A stretch of DNA of 64,000 nucleotides from Coprinopsis marcescibilis (lineage: Eukaryota > Basidiomycota > Agaricomycetes > Agaricales > Psathyrellaceae), in contig ML210151.1 of assembly GCA_004369085.1 (NCBI GenBank), forward strand, positions 165,270 to 229,269, read 5' to 3'. Below are positions 1-12,800 of this stretch, piece after piece. Position numbers and translations under genes: made by a program. The notes beneath the pieces were generated by a model that was not told where the DNA came from, made no database searches, and worked only from the letters and a program-made list of their open reading frames with translations. Position 1 is the first letter of the stretch; the number at the start of each line of letters is the position of its first letter.

Positions 1-533
1 CGTGGCCGCGAAAGTTTTGAAGCCCGCCCGACAATGGCAAAGCCCTGGCAAGCCTTGGCGGGGCCGCCGCCGTGGCAGTCCAGGGCATTTCTGACCAAGA
101 GACTAAGGTATACAACCGGCTACTAGCGACAGCTTTCAGAAATAAGAGTAGGGTAATAATATATGTATGTGCGCGACATGGAATAAGGATACATAAGATG
201 ATTGCATGTGCATACTGTAAATGGCATAGATACTCTTCAGGCTTTCGCGACAGCGTCGAGCGTTCCTCGACCAACTGGTAGTTTCGGCTACAAATGAGAA
301 TCTCAACAGGCAAACATAATGATAGGCATAATGATAAGGGTGAAAGTTTGAAGCGTAAAAGAAAGGGGAATGGGCGGGCCATGCTTGGACAGGGTCAGAT
401 GTACTTCAAGAAACGCTAACTAGGTCTAGATGAAACTGATGAAACCTGGAACGAACCTGAACGAATTCAGGAACACGGGAAAGCAAAAATAAACATCTCA
501 AACTCAAGATGAATTGTAACCGCAAGAAAAAGG
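1..533. other. Left edge and 3' flank of the APC/C activator gene
   Basis: I see no gene here. The first 80 bases are GC-rich. The rest is ordinary sequence lying downstream of the minus-strand stop at 534, so it should hold that gene's 3' UTR. The short open frames in it have no protein-like composition. Confidence 0.6.
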
Positions 534-2408
534 TCACCGAATCAAGCCAACATAATCCAAGCTCGACTGACGTCGAAGCTTGATCAGATTCTTTCTCTTT
601 CCCCAAACGTCACACGTGTGGATTTTCCCTTCTTCCGGAACCGTGAAAACCACTTTCGTATTCTGTGAGTATGCCACTGAATTGCCGAGAGGGATATCGG
701 TAGTGTTCATCCTCATATTCGTCACAAAGCGAATAGAAGGGAATTGCCAAACGGCTAGCGTATTCTCGATGTTATGACTGGGTGGCAAGTTGCGCAGGCA
801 GTAGGATGGTGGCGGCGAGGGCGTATTGGGCGACAGTGGTGGTGTCTTATAGCCATGTGTGGTGAGGAATTCCTTGCATTGGGTAGACCAAACAATGCTC
901 GTAATGGCAGCACCAGTTTCGAGCTTAGCCGGTGTCAACGCGTTCGACTCCTTGACGCTGTCGTCGACCTTCCAAAAGTGGATTGTGCCCCTAACGTCCG
1001 CGCTGAGAAGGACCTTGAGCTGCCACGGACACCACGCTAAAGCCTAAGAGAGAAGGTTAACAAAAACGCCATATTCTATTGGAGAACTCGTACTAACCGA
1101 AACTGCGACGGGATGCTTCATCTTTTTCCGGCGCTGTCCAAAATCGCCCACGTCCATCGGAACCTTGCCCGTACGCTTCCAACAAAACACATTTCCCTTC
1201 TTATCTGCAGTCGCCAGAATCTCCCCGTCGACACTCCATTCCATCCTCGTGACCGCACACTGGTGACGCGACAACGTCGCTGCCTGCTCCTTCATCTTCT
1301 CCAGGGGAGTAATGCGGGTATCATAATGGCGAATAGTTCCCGACGTATGGCCGACCGTCAAGATTTTCCCATTCCAGGCGAGCGCACTGACAGGTTTTGT
1401 CGACCAATTCATCAGTCGTTTCTTCGTCTGCACGTCGTAAATCGCCACCACGCCCTTGGAAGTCGACACGGCAACCATATTCGGATTGGCCTCCCCTCCG
1501 CAAACAATCGCGGTGTATGTGCCATGCAACTCCAAGGATTTGCACATCTGGCCCACCTCTTCGCTCGCAAGCAGATTCTTGAAGTGTATCCGGTTGGTAC
1601 GCGTAAAGAAAAGGATGCCTGACACTGAGCAGGACAGAACGTTCGCGTTGACAGGAGGGGTCAACAAACGCGGATCGGTGATGTGTGGTGGTTGCGGTGG
1701 TGGATCCAATGGTGGCAGCCCTGGGATGATGATCGGTACAGGAGGTGGAGGAGGAGGTGGTATAGGTAACCTGGCAGGCGTAGGAGTCGCGTAGTCAACA
1801 AAGAATTTGGGATTGCGCATGTATTTTCTGGCGGATTCGCTTGCATATGTCACTTCCGTGGGTGTTGATGACGAGCTAAGAGATGTCGCAGACACGCTCC
1901 GTCGAAGACCATAACTGTCAGAACGTGGATTCCCAAGCCGCGCCCTGAGAGATTCGGCCAGGTCAACGTTGAACATGGGCGAGGTCGTCCCTGACAGTGA
2001 GGTCGCTGAAGACTTGCGGCTGAGCGATCTGCGTCTCCGCGCTTCGCTGAGAACAGGGTTTGGCTCGATTCGAGGTGGTATCATGTCCAATGTCAGCTGA
2101 AAAGTATCACCAATAACTCTAGTATTATAAGTGAGATCTAAACTCACTCGCATCGACATGTCTAGATACGAAGTAGACGGCCCTGGAGTTGAAGGAGATT
2201 CCAAGAAACCGCTCAGTGACGAAACAGAAATTCGTGGCCTCTTGTAGACCATGCTGCTGCTTGGAGACATGCTCGAGTTCGAGTCTACCCTCTTTCGCAC
2301 CCTGCTTACAGACACCTCCGCGTCGAACGTTGCCTCAACCACTGGCAACGGCGCAGATGGGTAGACCGGTGTCACCGGTCTACTCGTCACGACCTGTTCT
2401 CTCTCCAT
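534..2408 (-). CDS. Divergent Cdc20/Cdh1/Ama1-family APC/C activator (WD40)
   Basis: Likely a substrate-recruiting activator of the anaphase-promoting complex. Exons are complement(534..1043, 1098..2096, 2148..2408), giving 589 residues. Both introns (54 and 51 bp) have GT/AG ends, and the 51-bp one is in frame, so a simple ORF call would read through it. The N-terminal 200 residues are Ser/Pro-rich and disordered. The second half is a WD40 propeller: SGILFFTRTNRIHF opens it, ALAWCPWQLKVLLSADVRGTI comes from the intron join, and CKEFLTTHGY matches the Cdc20-family KE.vSTHGy stretch. The protein ends in Ile-Arg, the IR tail that APC/C activators insert into Cdc27. A weak C-box, DMIPPR, sits at residues 91-96 in place of DR[FY]IP.R. 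Low similarity to canonical Cdc20 and Cdh1 suggests the meiosis-type Ama1/Mfr1 branch; this is inference. Confidence 0.86.
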
Positions 2409-5325
2409 CTCCTAGAAGATCGATGTACGACTGATACTGCGAGTGCAGATGCGCCAGCGCCTGGCGGTGAGAGCGATGGTGGGTGATGGTGGTGGTAAGA
2501 TGGCAAAAACTGGTGAGGCTAATCCGAACCCGATTTTATTTGGTCCACCCGTCGCCAAACTCCGGCCGGCTTTTTCCTGCTATTCTTATCCCCTCCTCAT
2601 GTGCAAGTTCCATCTAATTCAGCCATTATCAGATACTTTCAACCTTAAATTAACTTTAAAACGCCCTATAAGCTTGGGATCCGAAGAAGGTGCAATAAAA
2701 TTGGTTACCAGTCCAAGTCAGAAGACACCAATTTTGAAAACGCCGGTACCTCTTCCTGGCACTCGCCACAATGGAAATGGCTTGGGTCAAGCTTGGGTAT
2801 GATGTGTTTGTGCCTACGAATCATGTTAGGAAGGTGGCAAGTGGCCAGCTGATTTCTGGTCGACGCGGCGCATGCTTCCAAACTTCCCAGGCAGGCTCAA
2901 AAGGCTTCATGATGACGTGAATAACTACGTCTACGACAAGGTTCCATTCCAGCTGCCAGGCCTCTCCCTTTGGACATTTGCAGTCTTCTCTTGCCCGGGG
3001 GAGGTCGAGGGAATCTGCAGCAACCAAAAATCCTCAAAACCCCCGGTAACAAGGTTGCCACTCGCCTACCGTCACTCGTTAGCCACTGGTAGTCTTTTCA
3101 ATCAAGGGATGTGTATGTCTCTGTGGTTCGTTCCCAGCATCCACCCTGGAAATGGAAAAACGCGTCGTCGTTACCATGGCTGTGAAGGTGGTGAGGAGAC
3201 ACACAGTCGCGGGTCGCGTTGATTAGTGTCATGCACGTATCATGTGATCGCGATTCATGCGTGTCGATCGCGTCTCGGATTTTGCCGACAGCGACTCTCC
3301 TTAAGAATTTATGGATACAATTGTACATTTAGTAAGTTCAAAGCTGAGTAGCAGATATGAGAGGCCCTTTAATTGACTAACTTCTGTCTTCGCAATTAGT
3401 GTGATTGCTTGCTGATTGCCGTACGGTGCTATGGACTCACTGACTCTTACTAAGTGAGCCTTTCGACGGTGCACGCAGCGTGACACTGATTTGTTTCAAT
3501 ATTTAGAGCGACTCATTGAAGGAGACATTGTGTAAGTGCACCTTAGTGGTTACTCCTTTGAATGTTGCGACAGGCAGAAAGTACTGACAAGGATGTAGGT
3601 ATAGGCTGAGTATAGCCGATCCCTTGGAGGTTTCTGAAACTCGTCGCATGTCACCTCATCCTAATAGTAGCCATGGGTACCCATGAAATTGACCTTCCTC
3701 CGCACACAGCAATGATACCTTCGAAATGACTTGCAGAGTGGAGACACCACAACGAAAATATTTTTCAAGAGAGAATCTTCCATGTCAAGTCAATGTTTAA
3801 TGACCCACGACATCTATCTATCCAATGATGAGGTAGAAATAATCAACAGCAGCCTTGAGATGAGCCACAGTAGTAAACATCCAGTCTTGTCGATGCTTCT
3901 TACCTTGGCAGATCCTGACAGCCTGACGGTTAGTGGACCTACAATATTTGGGTACGTGAAACATCGTCATATTTACTGGGACAACACAGCTTCGAGTATG
4001 TTTGCGATAGACCGATGTGTACATAGAAGAACATACTAAGACAACATATCAAGTAGGCTAGGGCTATCCGTTCTTCTTTGAAAGAGAACCGCACGACCAG
4101 ATGAACAGTGATGGGCGTCTAACTTGCAAGTTATGAGTCACTTTGACATTACAGAACATATCCCCCGGCCAACGTTTGCTTTTATGCTTCATTACACCAG
4201 TTACGTCCCTCCACAGCATCGACACCGATACCCTGCGGCAGTGCGGATATGACTCGAGTGGCCACTCTCCATTGAGCGCAGATCCCAAACCTGTCTGCTT
4301 CGGGAGCTAATTCATTCAGTGGCACTTTCAGACGATGTGCTAGTGACTACCCATGACATTGGGGTAGCGGAAGGCAGCAAATTGATGAACTGCAAAAGCC
4401 GGTAAGCCACGGAGAATTAAGAGCCCGGCGTCGAGTTATTCAGGCCTTCATTATGTTACTTCGCTCGGAATTGACGACCGTATCCAGAGATTTCAAGCTT
4501 CTAATCACGGTTATTGTTATTTGCACAATGAATCTTTGGTGATAAAGCCAAGTTTTGCACCCTGTCGAAAACAAGAGAAAACCGTTTTGAAAAGACTGTA
4601 AGAAGCTGTCTCCAAATTCTCTGCAGGCGGTGCGATTTGTTGAAGAATGGAAGCCATTGATGTTTAAGACTCTTGGATTTCGGAACTTGTGTGCCAATTA
4701 TTCCGAAAGAAGAGGCTTTGGAAACTTAGCTGCTTAACTTGTTTGACGCGATGTCAGCTCAGTGAAGTTGCACACGGTGTTTACAACAGAAGTTCATCAA
4801 GCAACCCACAACGCGTTACAGGAAGCGCCCGCCTCATATAACACTGTATGCAGGCAGTCGTGCGGCGCTACCAAACGTATGCCCATTGTCCACCTCTTCT
4901 TTGGTTCCATTCGTCACTGCTTGAAAAAAATTTAATCCGCTCAGTACGCTTCATCTGACTCTATGTATAGCACATGCACTGCTCGCCGCAGGGAAGCCTA
5001 TTTAATAGAGCTTGAACGTAAAAAGTCGGTCATCAAGGATGATCTCCACGTATCTGTGCAGGATAAATAATCAATTCTAGATTCCGACTCGTAGTGGGTC
5101 ATCCAATCCATCTTCGTTTGATAAGTATGCACGAAAAATAAACATCTGTCCACTGTAGATGATTAGAACGGCAGTCGCAAAATGGATGGACCACGCCTCG
5201 TTCTCGTTCTTTAGTCGCTACTACCTTCCGTGGTTGAAGGTAATACTTCAGGCGGTAAGTCTCGTTGCCCATGACCTGATACAAATGTTCATCGGCCCAC
5301 AAGCACACATATGAGGGTACGTACT
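2409..5325. other. Gene-poor intergenic stretch
   Basis: About 2.9 kb between the 5' end of the APC/C activator gene and the 3' end of the Nudix gene. The first 200-300 bp should contain the activator promoter. The remaining open frames are short, lack family resemblance and do not join through plausible introns. I see no transposon ends, tRNA or tandem repeat. Confidence 0.5.
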
Positions 5326-6207
5326 TTATTGCTTTGACCCACTTTCAGCTCGAGCCGGGTTTACCCCGCTTAAATCGACATCTTGATTCGCCTCGTTTGC
5401 CAGGCTATCTCTCCTTTCCTCAATCTCTTGACACATTCCCATAGTTTCGCAATAGATAGCCCAGGCATATTTCAGAACAAGAAGCTCTTGGCCATGCATA
5501 CGCTGCAACGCTTCCTCGATAGTGAACAGCTGGCTCTCGTAGTCCATTTCATCTGGCATCCCAGTCCCTTGCTCAGGTACCTAGTAGTAGTTAAGGTTAG
5601 CGCCCAATGAGTCAGCAAATTAAACCCACCGCATGCTCAGGTATCCAACCAAGGTACCAGTGAACAAGATACTCCCCTTCTGTTTGTCCCCGCACAGGTC
5701 CCCATCCCACAATAGTGAGATATACGGCCTCGCAGGAGGGGCCAGCCTTAGAGCTGTGAGGCGACAGCGGGGCGCTGGTAAACCCAAAATGGGGCAGCAG
5801 CTCGGCTTTGTATCCAGACTGGATTTGCGTCAGACTGCCGCCATAGGTAAATGCTAACTGAGGAGGTACTGTCTCACCTCTTCGTATGCCTCTCTTAGAG
5901 CAGCTACCTCCAAAGTTTCTCCCCGGTCCTTCCTCCCCCTCGGAAAGAAGAATCGCTGGCTCCCTCTTCGGGACACCAGTACCACTTTATGCGTGACATT
6001 TTGGATGAGGACCATCCCGACTCCGAGCGTGAAGTTCTGTGCACACCACGCACTGTCTTCTACTGCAGGAGTCGACCATTTGGAGAGTGGGGGAGGTAAA
6101 TGTCGATCAGGACGCTGTTGATGTGTTTGTATTGAACTGCTCTGAGCTGTTTGGTTTTGGTGCTGACTGAGAACTCGATTTAGCGACTCGGAAGGGTTGT
6201 TCATCAT
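5326..6207 (-). CDS. Nudix hydrolase
   Basis: Predicted to hydrolyse a nucleoside-diphosphate-linked or diphosphoinositol substrate. Exons are complement(5326..5580, 5630..5818, 5878..6207), 257 residues, with introns of 49 and 59 bp. The Nudix box starts at G91: G-x5-E97-x7-R105-E-A-Y-E-E-S-G112-Y, a perfect match to GX5EX7REUXEEXGU. The first intron falls exactly inside the box, between EE and SG, so neither exon alone shows it. The N-terminal 45 residues are Gln/Ser-rich and probably disordered. The core (GVGMVLIQ, VVLVSRRGSQRFFFPRG) resembles the DIPP/Aps1 group, in which a Pro-Arg-Gly stretch precedes the box. The C-terminal 85 residues, ending in an acidic Asp/Glu-rich tail, are not part of the fold. 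Substrate is not determinable from sequence. Confidence 0.9.
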
Positions 6208-6563
6208 AAACTCCCTTTATCACGGTCGTTCAAGTCACACACAAGATAAGATGTATAGTTGATCGAGGGATAAAGAGAGTCCGTTGTTTAAATGCCCTTT
6301 CTATGCTGCGCCGCTGCGGCGCATGTTAACATGACAAAGATCCATCAAAGCCCCGCAGCCTGAGCTCTCGAAGTGGCAAGCTTTACTCAGTAGCAGTTAG
6401 TAGTAGGGCTGCCATGGAGGTATTCGAGTTCATTTACAAATATCAAATAAGCACTATACATGTCGTCAGGAAGTCGTAAGTTCGTAAGATGGTCGTAAAG
6501 ATAGCACACAGAAAGGACAGGAGGGTGAGCCTGAGAAATATAGAGGAATATCTCGCCGACGGG
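6208..6563. other. Intergenic; Nudix promoter side
   Basis: A 356-bp gap between the Nudix start and the 3' end of the GPI-anchored protein gene. It holds a short perfect hairpin (listed separately) about 100 bp upstream of the Nudix ATG. Nothing else stands out. Confidence 0.5.
6307..6323. repeat. GC-rich perfect hairpin
   Basis: The 7-bp arms TGCGCCG and CGGCGCA are separated by CTG. The element lies about 100 bp upstream of the Nudix gene start. It could be a dyad binding site or a transcribed hairpin; no role is shown. Confidence 0.55.
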
Positions 6564-7305
6564 TTATAATGAAACAGCGAAAGCCATTGCAAGGGTAAGC
6601 GCAAGGATAAAAGTGAAACCCGCAGACAGAGGTTCGTCGAGGCGAGCAATAGCGGACGAGGGGTTGTTGGCGTTTTCTTCATTCTTCGCGGTGACATTCC
6701 CAAGCAGAACACTGGAGATTGCACAGATCTGTCGGACACCCTCCACTGCTGCTGGAAGGTCGTTTCCGATGATAACATCGTCTTGTCCGGTACGAACGAA
6801 GCTACACCGAAAGTCAAAAACGGTCAAACTTAATGGGAAAAGTAGAATGGTAACGTACCAGTCGACACATTGGGGAAAGACTGCTTTGAAGACATCAGTA
6901 CATGCGCACTGGATTGTGTCCAGAAATGCTCCAGGGTTAAACAAAACCTATGGATGGCAAAAGTGAGGATATTCTATTTCGAGGAGGCTAAGAAACACAC
7001 CATGGTGAAATTCTCAAACACCGGAGCGGCTTCAGCACAGCTGCTGATACTACTGTAATCCTGTCAAGAGGAAACATGTTCAGCAAACACGAAATCTTCC
7101 CTAGTTGAAGGGACATGGCAACCATGTGTGCCTGTGTACCATGGAATTCAATTACCTTTGCGCATATTGGACAAGACGCCGGTTCAGCAGGGAAAAATGG
7201 ATCCGTTCTCTTCTGAAGGCTCCGCGAAACGGATCCCGACAGAGGGAAAGCAAAAGCCTGCAGGGACAACCATAAACACACACAGAGACTTAAAATTCGC
7301 CACAT
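6564..7305 (-). CDS. Small secreted Cys-rich protein, probably GPI-anchored
   Basis: Exons are complement(6564..6801, 6859..6947, 7001..7060, 7156..7305), 178 residues, introns 95, 53 and 57 bp. The product begins with a clear signal peptide (MWRILSLCVCLWLSLQAFAF) and ends with a hydrophobic segment (AGFTFILALTLAMAFAVSL) preceded by a small-residue region, the pattern of a GPI-anchored cell-surface protein. The mature part carries about eight cysteines in short motifs (CPIC, CAC, CVDC), which suggests a disulfide-stabilised core, and two N-glycosylation sequons (NFT, NVT). The CVDC motif only appears after the third splice join, which supports the gene model. This is a common kind of orphan surface protein in Agaricomycetes. 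I cannot assign a function. Confidence 0.8.
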
Positions 7306-8247
7306 CCCGCGCGACGGGGTCGGAAACTAGGCCGTAATTGAACAGGTCGTTCGGTGGCCTGTGTGTTGAGCCGTTGGAATCAAATATTAGTCGAAGAGTA
7401 GTCGGGACCGAATTTCGGGACAGATTCTTCAATCTTGAATGATATAACTTGTCTAGATTCAACTGTGCTACCACCACAAGCCACTTGGGGCCTTGAATGA
7501 TCGCCTAGAACCCTGCCTTGCTCGCAAAGATCGTCGAGAGTGTCGTGGTGGATAAGGAACTGGGCACAACTGCCCAGTGACAGTGGCGACAGAATGGGTC
7601 CGTGAGAACTGGCGCGTGCGCAATATTGCCCCGGCCCGTCAATTGACCGATCACTCCGACCCGGACGGGCGGATACTCGAAATTCGACCACCACACCAGA
7701 GCAACGTGGAAACAAACGATATCTCCAATCGTTTGTATTGGTTCAATAGCAGCGAAACTCTTGAATTAGTCATGTCGTCGATGGCATATTAGGGACATGA
7801 CGTTAGATTACGATTACTTCCACCTTCGGATTATGCATGAGAATGCGCAGTAAGTACGATTCCCTGCGCATTCTCTGTGACTTAAGGGTAAGTTATGGCT
7901 TTTGATTGATTCAGTGCTGTAATGGTAATAGGAGCTACTATAGATCAGACTGCCTTAGGGTCTCCCAGCAGGATGGATTTATAAGCAGAACAATGCCAAG
8001 TGTGTAAGTGTGTGTTCGCACACGCGTACACAGAAAGCTCCAGCTGCCGCACCTGAGTCTTGCGCCACTTTAGCCTGAGTTCGGTGACAAAAGTGAGCGA
8101 TGTTGTCTCTGCTTCGTCGAGCCAGAGCTATAGCAGGGCCATAACCTTACCGCAGTCTTGGATCCCGATTGACACCCAGCAATCAGAACGCATTTCTGGG
8201 TGAAGTTGCGAATGACGTAGAAGCTTCCCAGTTACCCGATGCCCAAG
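7306..8247. other. Intergenic stretch
   Basis: About 0.94 kb between the 5' end of the GPI-anchored protein gene and the 3' end of the kinase-like gene. It should hold the promoter of the former. Overlapping short open frames occur on both strands between 7380 and 7790, none with recognisable features. Nothing else is seen. Confidence 0.5.
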
Positions 8248-9855
8248 TTATACCATCTCCTCGAAGTTGACACTTCCCTCTTCCGATGTGTAGTCACTTC
8301 CCACAGATCTGAACCGCCTTCTGTAATGCACCCCCGATGTCCGTCCACAAGGTTTCGCCGATTGTCCCTCCGTGTGTCGATTGAATTTTAACCGACGTGC
8401 TTTGCCCTGTTGAGTGTCATTCGCGGCTATGGTTATGACCCAATGCTGATTTCCGCAGGTAACGAGATATACTGGCGCAAGTTCAAACCCCTCTCCGTAT
8501 ACTTCTTTGTGTAGCTTCAGTTCATCCCCGATGTGTTGACGGTTCCTGCGGGAGGCAACAGTCCAATGCGACTCGCTATCGTCCTGGTCATATTCACTTC
8601 GATAGGTGAAGTGCATATAACAGAGGACAGTGGGTCGAATTGGCCGCTCAGGATACGGCGAGTTGGGGCAGAATGTAAGAGGGACGGAGGAGTAAAGCTG
8701 GTAATGCGGCATGGGCGGAAATCCTTCCTCCAAGTTCGCAAAAACTTCTTCTAGCCCCCTCCAGTGAACTCTGTCCGTCAATTCTTCCCAGTCACTCCTT
8801 TGGTCGGGAGGATAGTACTTGATAGAGCACAGGTCCGCCAATCGAACCTTCCCTCCTGCTATCAAAATCAAACCACTGGTTCCAGCGTTGGAAAAGATGC
8901 AGAAGTGACGTTGAAGTCTAGAGATTGCTTCATAGACGATCGTCCTATCATTGACATCGATAGGACGACCCCATGTAGCCTCCGTCACCAGTCCAATGAC
9001 ATGTCCATCACTGTTGAGTAGATGGCCGTAGACCTCGTATGTCAGGTCAAGGTCTTTGACAGCCTGTGCGGCTTCCATCGCTAGGTTAACCAATCTCATC
9101 CTGGTTTGGTCCCATCCATACCATAGATCTGAATAACAGGTGTTAATTCTAATCCAGATAAATGCTGTTAATGGCCGTTACCAACTGGTTTCCCATTCCA
9201 ATAACCATTAGCCCCTTCACTGTTCCAACGTGTTATCTGGACCTCGTTCTCGTAGATCAGCTTGCTCCAGAGAGGACATTTGATGAGTGAGCGGAAACTT
9301 CTCTTGCGAGGAAGGATCCGGTATCCGTCAGCGGTCTTGTTGATATAGACCCAATTGACATTATCGAGCTCGATAGAGTTGAGAAGAGATTGCTATCGAT
9401 GCAGTAGCGTCAGTTCCGAGCCGAGCGCAAGTGGAAGGGGGACATACGATGATCCCCAAGGCGTAGTAGCCAAATCGGAAGCTTTCTTGATATACAGCGA
9501 ATGTCAAGTCTTTCCTAGTGAAGTTCTGCGGGAGCCCAAGATCGTTCTTGAGGTTGCACTGAAAGACAACAGTTCCACCTTCCCTCCATAAGCAATGCAC
9601 TGTATAATCGAGGTGGTTACTACTCGAGACGAGGGTAAACATATTTGGTGGTGTGCGAGTCGGGTGGGCGGGCGGTGAGATAATGGTTCTTTCAGGCATT
9701 CTCTCGTTTGTGTGTTGTAGACGGTTGTGGGTACAATCACCGGTCACAGACGCAGACTCACCTTGAACACGGTTACTCGATGCCGAGCCAGACCACGAGC
9801 TCAAAAATCCCACGGTTATGTTTGAGCGTCTAATTCCGACCTTACTAAGCAGCAC
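8248..9855 (-). CDS. Kinase-fold-like protein, catalytic motifs degenerate
   Basis: Exons are complement(8248..9128, 9182..9392, 9448..9855), up to 499 residues, introns 53 and 55 bp. The central part reads like the C-lobe of a protein-kinase fold: YEVYGHL, GLVTEATWGRPI (hinge-like), VYEAISRLQ (helix E-like), then LILIAGGKVRLADLCSIKYY, which occupies the place of the activation-segment strand pair. The usual HRD catalytic loop and DFG metal motif are absent, so if it is a kinase relative it is a pseudokinase or a different phosphotransferase. Such proteins are frequent and expanded in Agaricomycetes. The start at 9855 is the longest choice; starts at 9699 and 9642 are also possible because the first 70 residues are low-complexity. 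Fold assignment is inference. Confidence 0.62.
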
Positions 9856-12800
9856 ATCGAGCCAATCTGAGATTCCGGCAAGTTAAGTTTCGAGTGTGCG
9901 CCGTTGTTTTCCAAGTTTTTGGTGCAGAAATTGTTTGCTCTCTTCCCAATTACCTTCCTTTCGCTTGTCCTCCTCAGGGTCAGCACCGTGTACCGACTGA
10001 CACTCGACCCACACACAAACTTTACCTTGATATTTAAACTAAGATACCACAGCGAGAAATGGTATTCACAATCCCGCTGTCCGCTGTTCGTCTTCTGCTC
10101 TCTTTTCTTCGATTCTCTTGCATATCTATTCTCTTATCTATGTGTCTTATCCAGCAAGCGCGTTGCGCTCGATGCCAAAGATTCGATTATGTTCTCGTCG
10201 CAGCCTGTGCCTCTAACCCAAGTGGCTCGTACAACTGCAAAGGCCTTCAGGCTCACCCAAGTCCGACCCCTCTTGCACCAATCGTCAATTATTGCCGGGC
10301 TTGTCCCAATTAGCCAGGATGTCCAAGTCGCTCCACGTGCACAAAACAAGTCTTGCTTCAAGCTTCTCCGTATTGCACTCGTCCCACCAGCATTCAAATC
10401 TCTCTGGATACATGCATTTTCCCTGTCCCATTACAAGTTTGCCCCCACTTATCTTCCGGGCCTCCTCAGCGCATCATATCAACCGATTTCGTACATTGAT
10501 CATCAGCTCAATTGGCATGAAGCAGCGGTTTTCGTCCCGCACACAACTATTTATTCAACAATATCCCTCTTTCAGCTATCTCATACTCAACAATAGGACG
10601 AATACTGGCAAAAGTCTTTTTAGAGCAGACAACATTACTACCACATCTTCTATTACCACGTCTACGCTTCTCTAATCGTGTCATTGTAGCTAAGTAAAAT
10701 TATTCTAATAATACAGCCTCCACAATATATTGGACATTACGCGCCCAATGTTTCAGCCGCACCGACAAAGCGTATACTAGTGTACACAGGTAAGGAATGG
10801 AAGCAGTCGTTACGGTGCGTCGGCAACTAAGTTACAACCTGGTTTTCTCCGATAGAGAACCGCGTGTCTTGGATATCATATGCTCGATGATATCCCAAAT
10901 GCCTTCTTGCGCGCGTTGTGGGTGAGGATATCGTCAAGGGTCCGTAGCGAACATCGGTGCGCCATGAGCTCAAGGGTCCGATATTCCTGAATACCTGGAA
11001 CGGAGCCTTTGGCATGAGTAGATCATGACGTGATCGCGGTGATGCGCAGACAACTATAGGTGGCATTCTTTATTGTTCGCTGAGACATTGATCCTGAGTA
11101 TTCTGACTCGAGGCATCGTGCGTCATAGCTTGATTATACTGTCAGACCGTGTCATTTCAACCCACCATCGACCATCGTCGAAGTGAAAGGCGCTCACGTA
11201 GCTGCAAGTCTTTTTCACGTTGAAAACGCCAAGTCCGCATACAAATCTCAAGACTCGAGTTACAGACGATATCCATTACGGAATGCGCCACTCTTCGAGT
11301 GCCCACGCGGCGCGGTGCAATTTCCAGCCGCTATTGTTAACGTTAGGGCCGACTTATCCCGCCCGGTCCATGCTTATTCTACCCTAGTTCATGTTGAATT
11401 CAACAATCATATGCTTGAGTCCACGAGAGTCGGAGCCGAAAGTGGCAAGGAATTATCTTCATTAAAATGTAGGATAACTTACGAGAGGTCGTATGCGCGT
11501 TTCATCGAGTGACAATGTACACATGACACACTCACTCATAGGCTTCCGAGGAACTTGTGCTCCTCGTCTATTTCAAGCACAGGGGCACCTACTAACGCCC
11601 AATGATACGCACCTTGATTGACGTACTATCTTTGCTCTCAAGTACGGACCCAAATATCCCCGACTCTAAAAACAACACACGGTAATTTACGTTACAAGGG
11701 TCCTCGCGGCTCGCGCCAGCTACAGCCAGAGCGGGCTCTTATGCTTCGCCCGCGGATGCTCTAAGGGGTACAAGTAGCTAATTTGATGCGCAGAGAACGT
11801 CATACGCAAAGCTTTGAGGTCTTTGCGAGGCCAAGGAGCGCACTTATTCAACTTTCCATTTCGGGAAGTCCTTTATCTCAAAAGGGACAAACCTGGCGCT
11901 GATACGATTTGTCAGCCCGCGAGGATGACTGTTTGGGCAGTAATTGGGCGGCTGGGTACGATATTGCGTATCCATAGGGATAAAAAGGGAAAACGACTGG
12001 TGTGAGATGGAGCGGTGCAATTACTGGCTATTTGTGAGTTTGGGCTTGGAGACAAGAGATGCAGCCGCTTTCAGGTCGAAGTTATGTCTCCCAATTGAAT
12101 GATGATGATGATGATGCTGATGATGATTGGCATATCATCATGATCGTTTGGTTCGCAACTTGGAGGTCCAACGGCGCCCTTGACATGCTGCGGTATCAGA
12201 GGTTGGCTGGCTTACCATTTCATGATTCTCAATGCATCTCGGTAGCGCAGTGAAATCCCAGGCAGGGTGCCAGGGAAGGGTTCTGCGGGGTTCCAGCGAC
12301 GGTAGTCACCTTAACCCAACACAATCCTTGAGACCTTGTGACATTGTGACTCGCAACCCCAGGCCGGCAGATGATCACCAGGATTCACCCCAGAGTGGGT
12401 ACGGGAAGCATCTGGATAATTTATCATTTATGTCACGATCCAATTCCTCGATTGAAGCAACCTCGCTTCGGAGGAACCTGGACCCGCATCTGACCACGGC
12501 ACTGATCGACCCAAGGCTCGAATTACGAACCTGTGAGAGCAGCCTACATGCACGAGACTCGAGAAATGCAAGTCCAACCCGGTGATAACGGTAAAAAGTG
12601 AAGGAGATGAGGGGAATCACGTTGAACACTAGGCAACTCGGGCCTCAATCGCATAAGAAGTTGAAGTAGAAAACAACCGAAAGTATTGTGCCCGGTCTAC
12701 CTCGAAAGCCTCCAGACCTATGTGCTGACGATAAGGGATCGCTGGCATTAGTAGAAGAATGGCTAGCTACATAGGAGTTGAATCAACCTACGAACCTGAC

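Noticed and set aside
7380..7790. Overlapping open frames on both strands upstream of the small GPI protein
   Set aside because: No start context, no domain and no splice partners.
10059..10313. Possible small secreted Cys-containing protein
   Set aside because: The hydrophobic start is followed by a Ser/Pro-rich stretch with no cleavage-like site, and it is nested in another open frame; no splice extension gives a plausible product.
9904..10596. 230-codon plus-strand open frame
   Set aside because: It lacks a domain, has Ser/Leu/Phe-biased composition, and starts directly in the promoter region of the kinase-like gene. Overlapping frames on both strands are equally open.
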